Positions 5,466 to 10,963 of a DNA stretch of 10,963 bases are shown here, one piece after another. Source of the DNA: Actinomycetes bacterium (GTDB taxonomy: Bacteria; Actinomycetota; Actinomycetes; S36-B12; UBA10799). The stretch spans positions 1 to 10,963 of the forward strand of contig JAKOZM010000253.1 of NCBI GenBank assembly GCA_029779995.1. The letters are read 5' to 3'. Every line of letters begins with the position of its first letter. Positions within the stretch are counted from its first letter, which is position 1. Made by a program: the position numbers and the translations under genes. The notes beneath the pieces were generated by a model. That model had not been told where the DNA came from. It was given only the letters and a program-made list of their open reading frames with translations, and did no database searches.

Positions 5466-7178
5466 ATGGTTCTCGTCGTTCCTGACAAACCCGCTGATCT
5501 GCCCGACTCACCGCTGCTGGCGCGGATCCGGGCGGGTGTCATCGGTGACGATGAAGTCCTGCCGGGGCCCTTCGGACCGCGCCGGATCACCTACGCCGAC
5601 TACACCGCCAGCGGGCGTGCGCTGACCTTCCTGGAGGAGTTCGTCGAGCGTGAGGTGTTGCCCCGCTACGCCAACACCCATACCGAATCCAGCGGCACGG
5701 GTCTGCAGACGACCCGGCTACGCGAGGACGCGCGGACGCTGATCCGGCAGGCCGTCCACGGCGACGACAGCACGTGCGTGGTCTTCTGCGGATCTGGCGC
5801 GACGGGAGCCATCGACAAGCTCGTGGGTGTGCTCAATCTGCGGCTGCCGGCCGACCTGGACCAGCGCTACGGTCTGCGCGATCACATCCCCGCCGATGAA
5901 CGCCCGGTCGTCTTCATCGGCCCCTTCGAGCACCACAGCAACGAACTCCCGTGGCGGGAGTCCATCGCCGACGTGGTGACGATTCACGAGGACGCCGACG
6001 GTCATGTGGACATCGCGCAACTGCGCGCGGAACTGACCCGGTTCGGCGATCGACCATTGAAGATCGGCTCGTTCAGCGCGGCCTCCAACGTGACGGGAAT
6101 CATCACCGACGTGGACGCGGTCACCCGGGTGCTCCACGAGCATGGGGCGCTCGCCTTCTGGGACTACGCCGCGGCCGGGCCGTACGTCGACATCGACATG
6201 GCGCCCGCCGACCCCGCCATAGCCAAGGATGCCGTGTTCCTGAGCCCGCACAAGTTTGTCGGTGGACCGGGGGCCGCCGGGGTTCTCATCGCCCGCCGTG
6301 AATTGTTCACCAACACGGTGCCGGACGTCGTCGGCGGTGGCACCGTGGCCTACGTGAATCCCGACGAGCACCGCTATCTCGCCGATGCCGAACACCGGGA
6401 GGAGGCGGGCACCCCGGGCATCCTCGGTTCTATCCGGGCGGGTCTGGTCTTCCAGTTGAAGTCCGCGGTCACCACCGACGTGATCAACGCCCATGAGCGC
6501 GACTTCGTGCGCCGTGCTGTGCAGGTGTGGGGGGCCAATCCCGCGATCGAGATCCTCGGCAATGTCCACGCCGACCGATTGTCCATCACGTCGTTCGTCA
6601 TCCGTGGTCAGGGCGGCTACCTGCACCACAACTTCGTCGTGTCGGTTCTCAACGACCTCTTCGGCATTCAGTCCCGCGGTGGCTGTTCGTGTGCGGGTCC
6701 CTACGGCCATCGGCTGCTGGGCATCGATCTGGCGACCTCGCATGAGTTCGAACGCGAGATCACCGGGGGCTGCGAGGGGATCAAACCGGGCTGGGTGCGG
6801 GTGTCCTTCAACTTCTTCATCTCCGAGGCGGTGTTCGCCTACCTGCTGTCGGCCGTCGACCTGATCGCCCGGTACGGCCAGCGGCTGCTGCCGCTGTACC
6901 GTTTCGACGTCCTCACCGGGCTGTGGCATCACCGTCAGGGGGTTGCCGAACCGCCGCTGCGCCTCGGTGACCTCAGATACACCGACGATGGCGTTCTGCG
7001 TTATGCCTCTGATCACCCGCGCGCCCCAGAATCCGCGCTCGCCGATTATCTGCGTCAGGCCGAAGAGGTGCTCAACCGGCTGCCCGAGCCGAATCTGACG
7101 GCCGCCGATCTGACGCCGGATTTTGAGCATCTGCGATGGTTCCCGCTGCCAGCGGTGTGCCTGGCGGAGACTGGATGA
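5466..7178 (+). CDS. Class V aminotransferase-fold PLP enzyme, cysteine-desulfurase-like
   Basis: This 570-residue cytoplasmic enzyme has the signature of the SufS/NifS group. It contains FCGSGATGAID (107-117, cofactor phosphate binding), EHHSNELPW (155-163, with the His that stacks on PLP), ASNVTGI (206-212), AFWDYAAAGPYVDID (230-244, with the Asp pairing with the pyridine nitrogen), SPHKFVGGPG (260-269, K263 as Schiff-base lysine), EAGTPGI (313-319) and RGGCSCAGPYG (404-414). C407 or C409 lies where SufS carries its active-site cysteine. Cysteine desulfurization is therefore plausible, but the substrate is not proven. At 570 residues it is much longer than SufS (~410), with extra sequence after ~450 that I cannot assign. 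It begins an operon: its stop overlaps the start of the dipeptidase gene by ATGA. No SufBCDU or isc genes are nearby. Confidence 0.85.
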   Translation: MVLVVPDKPADLPDSPLLARIRAGVIGDDEVLPGPFGPRRITYADYTASGRALTFLEEFVEREVLPRYANTHTESSGTGLQTTRLREDARTLIRQAVHGDDSTCVVFCGSGATGAIDKLVGVLNLRLPADLDQRYGLRDHIPADERPVVFIGPFEHHSNELPWRESIADVVTIHEDADGHVDIAQLRAELTRFGDRPLKIGSFSAASNVTGIITDVDAVTRVLHEHGALAFWDYAAAGPYVDIDMAPADPAIAKDAVFLSPHKFVGGPGAAGVLIARRELFTNTVPDVVGGGTVAYVNPDEHRYLADAEHREEAGTPGILGSIRAGLVFQLKSAVTTDVINAHERDFVRRAVQVWGANPAIEILGNVHADRLSITSFVIRGQGGYLHHNFVVSVLNDLFGIQSRGGCSCAGPYGHRLLGIDLATSHEFEREITGGCEGIKPGWVRVSFNFFISEAVFAYLLSAVDLIARYGQRLLPLYRFDVLTGLWHHRQGVAEPPLRLGDLRYTDDGVLRYASDHPRAPESALADYLRQAEEVLNRLPEPNLTAADLTPDFEHLRWFPLPAVCLAETG

Positions 7179-7945
7179 GATCGAGCCTCGCCCTATCAGC
7201 GTTGCTCTTGGCAGCGTGTGGCTCGCCGGCCTCGCCGCAGGTGGTCGCCAGTCCGTCGGTGAGCATGCCGGCAGGCTTTGTGGCGCTGGCCGACGTCGCA
7301 CCCGGCATCGTGGCGGAGATGCGCTATCACGGCGAGCACAACTTCATCGGACGCCCGGTGGCCGGGTATGACGCGGGGCAGTGCTGGCTGACCGAACCGG
7401 CGGCGCGAGCGCTGGCCACGGTCGCCGACGACGTCGCGGCGTTGGGGTATCAGCTCAAGGTGTACGACTGCTACCGCCCACAGCGGGCGGTCGACGACTT
7501 CGTCGTGTGGGCCAAGGATCCTGACGACGATGTGACCCGCGCGGAGTTCTATCCCCGGCTGGCCAAGGACGTGCTCTTCCCGCAGGGGTACATCCTGGCG
7601 AAGAGCGGCCACACGCGTGGCTCGACGGTCGATCTGACACTGGTTGCGCAGGGGGCAGGAGTCAGTCCCGCATGGGCCATCGGTGACCCGCTGGTCGACT
7701 GCACCGCGCCGGTCGCGGAGCGGTTTGCCGACACCTCCGTGGACATGGGCACCGGGTTCGACTGCTTCGACCCGTTGTCAGCCACGGCCAGCACGAAGGT
7801 GACAGCGCAGCAGCGAGCCAACCGGGACATCCTGCTCGAGGCGATGACCGCCGCCGGCTTCACGAACCTGGCCGAGGAGTGGTGGCATTACACCCTGGCC
7901 GACGAGCCCTTCCCGGACACCTACTTCGACGCGCCGATCCAATGA
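7175..7945 (+). CDS. VanX/DdpX-like D-Ala-D-Ala dipeptidase, lipoprotein (peptidase M15D)
   Basis: This 256-residue exported enzyme should hydrolyse D-alanyl-D-alanine or related dipeptides. The N-terminus is a lipoprotein signal, MRSSLALSALLLAAC, with lipobox LAAC and acylated Cys15, so it is anchored outside the membrane. This contrasts with cytosolic VanX of resistance clusters and points to wall-peptide recycling or nutrition. The M15D metal motif SGHTRGSTVDLTL (144-156) gives zinc ligands H146 and D153. EEWWHY (234-239) gives the catalytic base E235 and the third ligand H238. YDCYRPQRA (97-105) supplies R101, corresponding to the substrate or transition-state arginine. ATG 7175 overlaps the previous stop (ATGA, 7175-7178) and has GGAG at 7166-7169. 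There are no vanHA genes beside it, so glycopeptide resistance is not indicated. Confidence 0.88.
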   Translation: MRSSLALSALLLAACGSPASPQVVASPSVSMPAGFVALADVAPGIVAEMRYHGEHNFIGRPVAGYDAGQCWLTEPAARALATVADDVAALGYQLKVYDCYRPQRAVDDFVVWAKDPDDDVTRAEFYPRLAKDVLFPQGYILAKSGHTRGSTVDLTLVAQGAGVSPAWAIGDPLVDCTAPVAERFADTSVDMGTGFDCFDPLSATASTKVTAQQRANRDILLEAMTAAGFTNLAEEWWHYTLADEPFPDTYFDAPIQ

Positions 7946-9987
7946 GTGCGGAGGAGGCGGCCGGGGCGCTGCAGGCCGTCCTGGCAGCGATGGCCGGGCC
8001 ACACGCCACGCCACGGGCGGGGCAGATCGAGGCCGTCGCGGCCCTGCTCAGCGGGGCCCAGCGGGTGCTGGTGGTGCAGGCGACCGGCTGGGGGAAGTCG
8101 GCGGTCTACTGGGCGGCGACGCTGGCCCGCCGTGATGCCGGAGCGGGACCAACGATCGTCATCAGCCCCCTGTTGGCCCTGATGCGCGATCAGGTCACGG
8201 CCGCCGAGAGCATCGGGATCCAGGCGGCTACCGTCAATTCCTCGAACAAGGCGGACTGGGATGTCGTCTTCGAGCGGTTGGATCGCGATGAGATCGACGT
8301 GCTGTTGGTCTCGCCCGAGCGTTTGGCGCACCCGCAGTTTCGCGAACGGGCAATGCCGGTCCTGCAGTCCAGCGGCCTACTGGTCATCGACGAGGCACAC
8401 TGCATTTCGGACTGGGGATTCGACTTTCGCCCCGACTACCAGCGGATCGCCCGGCTGCTGCTCGACCTCGACGCGGGCACGCCGGTCCTGGCCACCACTG
8501 CAACCGCCACCTCCCGGGTCACCGCCGACCTGGCGGAGCAACTCGGACCCACCACGACGGTGATCCGCGGGCCGCTCGCCCGGGCGTCGCTGCGCCTGGC
8601 GGTGATCCCGCACCTGAGCTACGCGCAACGGTTCGCCTGGGTCGACGAGTTCCTGCGCGCCGTGGACGGTTCGGGCATCATCTATGGGCTGACCGTGGCG
8701 ACCGTGCAGCAGTTGGCGGCCTTCCTGCAGGAGCGCGGCCACGACGTCGAGCCCTACACCGGGCAGACGCCCCCGGATGTCAGGGAGGTGATCGAGGTGA
8801 GGCTGCGGGCGGACTCCATCAAGGCCGTCGTGGCGACATCCGCCCTCGGGATGGGCTACGACAAGCCCGACCTGGCCTTCTGCATCCACGTCGGTTCGCC
8901 GGACTCGCCGGTGTCGTACTACCAGCAGGTCGGCCGCGCCGGCCGCGCCCTGGATTCGGCCGTAGGAGTGCTCCTGCCCGCTGATGAGAGCGACCGGCAG
9001 GTATGGGACTGGTTCGCCACGGCGACGCTGCCTGATCCCGACATAGCGCAGAGCCTGCTGGCTCTGCTGGCGGACAGACCGTGCAAGACGGCCGAACTGG
9101 TCGATGAGTTGGCCCGCTCGAAAGGCAAAGTGGAGGTCCTGCTCAAACAACTGCAGGTCGATGGTGCCGTGGACAAGCGGGGCACCCAGTGGGTCGCCAC
9201 CGGGCAGCCGTGGGTCTTCGATACTCAGAAGTACCAGCGGATCGTGGCGTTACGCGAGCACGAGGCGGCCATGATGGCCGACTACGCGGCGGGGCGGCAG
9301 TGCCTCATGTGCCTCCTCACCGAGGCTCTCGACGATCCGGGCGCAGCGCCCTGCGGCCGGTGTTCGGTGTGCACCGCTGAACTGCCGTTTCCCGGTGCGT
9401 CGCCCGATCCGGCGACAGTGCGGCTGGTCTATGAATCGCTGCGCCGGCGTCCGGTTCGCATCGAGGCACGCAAGCTGTGGCCGGCTGGCAGCGGGCGAAC
9501 GGGCCGCATTCACGGGATCGCCACCGGTCGGGCCGTGGTGCCGATCGACGGCGGGGCCTGGCCCGAACTCGTCGCTGAAGTCCTCGGTGACGATGCGGCA
9601 TTGAGTGCTGACCTGCGGGACGCGGCAGTGCAGACACTGACCCGGTGGCGACGGGAGGACATGCCGACGGTCACGGCTGTGGTCCCGATCAGCAGTGCCC
9701 GCCACCCGCTGCGGGTGCGGGGATTGGCCGAGGTGGCGGGGGAGTACCTGGGCCTGCCGGTCATCGGTGTCTTCGCGGCGCCGGCCGCACCTACCGAACC
9801 CGTGGCGGGGCCGGCCAGGTTGCGCCAGGTGACGGATCGCCTGCTTTCGTCCCACGGACACGTAGGGGGCAGCGTCCTGCTGGTCGACGACGTCTCGCGC
9901 AGCAAATGGACACTGACCAGGGCCGCCGAGGTCCTACTGCAACTCGGCGTTGCGGAGGTCGTCCCCTTCGTGGCGGTGGCGCAGTAG
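7942..9987 (+). CDS. RecQ-type ATP-dependent DNA helicase with C-terminal phosphoribosyltransferase-like domain
   Basis: This is a 681-residue protein. The helicase core has motif I ATGWGKS (47-53), SPLLALMRDQV (75-85), DEAHCISDWGFDFRPDY (150-166, with the RecQ-specific aromatic-rich loop), motif III TTATAT (185-190), ATSALGMGYDKPD (298-310) and motif VI QQVGRAGR (328-335). A zinc cluster follows: C454, C457, C471, C474 and C477. Instead of an HRDC domain the C-terminus (~575-681) resembles a type I phosphoribosyltransferase, with AVVPISSARHPLRVRGLAEVAG and VLLVDDVSRSKWTLT (645-659). The PRPP loop is normally DDxxxTGxT. Here TG is SK, so catalysis is doubtful and it may sense a ligand. Related actinobacterial RecQ-like proteins probably share this tail. 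ATG 7942 overlaps the dipeptidase stop (ATGA, 7942-7945) and lacks a Shine-Dalgarno, so translation is likely coupled. In-frame starts further upstream lie inside the dipeptidase gene. Confidence 0.88.
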   Translation: MSAEEAAGALQAVLAAMAGPHATPRAGQIEAVAALLSGAQRVLVVQATGWGKSAVYWAATLARRDAGAGPTIVISPLLALMRDQVTAAESIGIQAATVNSSNKADWDVVFERLDRDEIDVLLVSPERLAHPQFRERAMPVLQSSGLLVIDEAHCISDWGFDFRPDYQRIARLLLDLDAGTPVLATTATATSRVTADLAEQLGPTTTVIRGPLARASLRLAVIPHLSYAQRFAWVDEFLRAVDGSGIIYGLTVATVQQLAAFLQERGHDVEPYTGQTPPDVREVIEVRLRADSIKAVVATSALGMGYDKPDLAFCIHVGSPDSPVSYYQQVGRAGRALDSAVGVLLPADESDRQVWDWFATATLPDPDIAQSLLALLADRPCKTAELVDELARSKGKVEVLLKQLQVDGAVDKRGTQWVATGQPWVFDTQKYQRIVALREHEAAMMADYAAGRQCLMCLLTEALDDPGAAPCGRCSVCTAELPFPGASPDPATVRLVYESLRRRPVRIEARKLWPAGSGRTGRIHGIATGRAVVPIDGGAWPELVAEVLGDDAALSADLRDAAVQTLTRWRREDMPTVTAVVPISSARHPLRVRGLAEVAGEYLGLPVIGVFAAPAAPTEPVAGPARLRQVTDRLLSSHGHVGGSVLLVDDVSRSKWTLTRAAEVLLQLGVAEVVPFVAVAQ

Positions 9988-10078
9988 CGGAGTCCCTCGG
10001 GCGGTCGATGTCGTGTCGTGTGACACTTCGCAGGAGATCGTGTTGACTGGTGCGACGGGGACGAAAGGAAGATGGGCA
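9988..10078 (+). promoter_or_regulatory. Leader region of the secreted beta-lactamase-fold gene
   Basis: This 91-bp gap follows the RecQ stop. It holds a small inverted repeat, GTGTC-GTGT-GACAC (10013-10026), a TTGACT that could be a -35 (10043-10048) without a convincing -10, and a strong ribosome binding site, AAAGGAAG (10064-10071), 7 nt before GTG 10079. No clear terminator is seen, so read-through from the RecQ operon is possible. Confidence 0.35.
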
Positions 10079-10963
10079 GTGCGTTACCGAGTTCTCGCCG
10101 CAACGATCCTGTCCATGGCTGTCATGACGGCGGGGGCAGTCCCAGGCCACGCCGACAAGCCCACGGTCCGAGAGATCTCCACCGTCGTGCGCGAGGCCAT
10201 GCGTGAGCAGCACCTGCGCGCGGTCATCGTGCGCGTGACCAAGGGCGACCGGGTCATCGCGACCAAAGCCTTCGGAAGTTCCCTGGACGGCGTGCCCGCC
10301 ACGACACGGATGCGCTTTCGTAATGGCGCGGTGGCCTTCGCCTACGTGAGCACGCTGCTGCTGCGTCACGTGGATGCCGGTCGGGTGCGCCTTGATGACA
10401 CCGTGGACCAGTGGCTGCCCGACCTGCCCAACGCCGACCGGGTCACCCTGCGCATGTTGGCCAACCAGACCACCGGATACCCGGACTACGAGCGGGACCC
10501 AGCGTTTGAGGCGGCCTTCGAGGCTGACCCCTTCCGTCAGTGGACCTACCGGGAGCGTCTCAAGGTGGCGTTCGCCAAGCCCGTGCTCTTTGAACCCGGG
10601 ACCAACTGGAGCTACTCCCACACCAACTTCATGATTCTGGGCCGGATTCTGCGCGAAGTGGGAGGCCAGCCCCTGGCAACCCAACTCCGCCGGCAGGTGC
10701 TGCGGCCCATGGGCCTACGCGCCACGGTCGCCGACCAGACCAGCCAGATCCCGGCACCTGTCCTGCATGCTTATTCCTCGGAGCGCCGCGGGGTGCTGGG
10801 ATTGGACCCGGCGGTGAGCTTCTACGAAGAGTCGACCTTCTGGAACATGGCTTGGGGGACCCCGGTGGGTGCCACCCAGACCACCGATATCCGTGATCTG
10901 GCGCGCAGCGCACGGGCCATCGGCACCGGGGAGTTGCTGTCGCCGCGCAGCTATCGGGCGATG
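10079..10963 (+). CDS. Secreted beta-lactamase/PBP-fold (serine hydrolase family) protein lacking catalytic motifs; 3' end outside the window
   Basis: These are the first 295 residues, open at the right edge. A signal peptide (MRYRVLAATILSMAVMTAGA, cleavage after GHA at ~25) sends it outside the cell. The fold is that of class C beta-lactamase/PBP-like serine hydrolases: TRMRFRNGAV (76-85), VDAGRVRLDDTVDQWLPDLP (98-117), VTLRMLANQTTGYPDY (122-137), FEPGTNWSYSHTNFMILGRI (171-190) and PMGLRAT (210-216). In active members the segment after FR reads GSVTK with Ser nucleophile and Lys. Here it is GAVAF, A84-V85-A86-F87. The YxN motif is YSH (179-181). It is therefore probably a pseudoenzyme or acts by another mechanism, perhaps binding wall fragments. 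GTG 10079 is chosen for its ribosome site, AAAGGAAG at 10064-10071. An out-of-frame ATG at 10072 is ignored. Confidence 0.85.
   Translation, partial: MRYRVLAATILSMAVMTAGAVPGHADKPTVREISTVVREAMREQHLRAVIVRVTKGDRVIATKAFGSSLDGVPATTRMRFRNGAVAFAYVSTLLLRHVDAGRVRLDDTVDQWLPDLPNADRVTLRMLANQTTGYPDYERDPAFEAAFEADPFRQWTYRERLKVAFAKPVLFEPGTNWSYSHTNFMILGRILREVGGQPLATQLRRQVLRPMGLRATVADQTSQIPAPVLHAYSSERRGVLGLDPAVSFYEESTFWNMAWGTPVGATQTTDIRDLARSARAIGTGELLSPRSYRAM

Noticed and set aside
5718..7301. 527-codon open frame on the minus strand
   Set aside because: It is entirely antisense to the PLP enzyme gene, whose motifs are unambiguous. The translation is Gly/Arg/Asp/Val-rich with no recognisable motif, a common shadow of high-GC genes.
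7879..7941. N-terminal extension of the RecQ protein
   Set aside because: It lies wholly inside the dipeptidase gene, and its residues (MVALHPGRRALPGHLL) do not look like helicase sequence. ATG 7942 gives a standard ATGA coupling.
7175..7945. Part of a glycopeptide-resistance (van) cluster
   Set aside because: There is no D-Ala-D-Lac ligase, VanH dehydrogenase or VanRS pair nearby, and the protein is an exported lipoprotein.
8377..9150. 257-codon open frame on the minus strand inside the RecQ gene
   Set aside because: It is antisense to clear helicase motifs and has low-complexity Gly/Arg/Gln/Val composition.

Overview
The window looks like part of a chromosome from a high-GC actinobacterium (Actinomycetota). 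The reasons are the strong G/C bias at third codon positions, frequent GTG starts, a DUF5302-type small protein, a SARP/BTAD regulator, and promoters of the leaderless actinobacterial type (TANNNT placed 6 nt before a start codon). I cannot name a genus from sequence alone.

Layout from left to right. 1-199: 3' end of an IS5-like insertion sequence, with the transposase C-terminus and its likely right end. 238-402 (+): DUF5302-like small protein. It overlaps tail to tail with a membrane diguanylate cyclase (369-1337, -) that keeps GGDEF and a feedback I-site. 1416-1838 (+): DoxX-like four-helix membrane protein, with a palindrome in its promoter. 1839-2258: no convincing gene, one strong hairpin. 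2259-3749 (-): a probable two-gene operon, a SARP-family (wHTH+BTAD) activator followed 27 nt later by a NYN-LOTUS (predicted RNase plus RNA-binding) protein. 3903-4856 (+), divergent from the SARP gene: a secreted protein with six decapeptide repeats, then a tiny putative secreted protein. 4903-5421 (+): flavodoxin with a leaderless-type promoter.

5466-9987 (+): an apparent operon with ATGA overlaps between every pair of genes. It encodes a cysteine-desulfurase-like class V PLP enzyme, a VanX-like D-Ala-D-Ala dipeptidase lipoprotein and a RecQ-type helicase fused to a degenerate phosphoribosyltransferase-like domain. 10079 to the right edge (+): a secreted beta-lactamase/PBP-fold protein whose SxxK and YxN catalytic motifs read AVAF and YSH, so it is probably not a working serine hydrolase.

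The two most interesting units are these. (1) In the SARP/secreted-protein intergenic region, GTGACGC occurs twice with exactly 11-bp periodicity, the geometry known for SARP operators, 7 bp before a -10-like TAAGGC. This predicts that the SARP drives the repeat protein. (2) The PLP enzyme/dipeptidase/RecQ-PRTase operon combines unrelated activities under tight translational coupling. No RNA genes or CRISPR arrays were seen.
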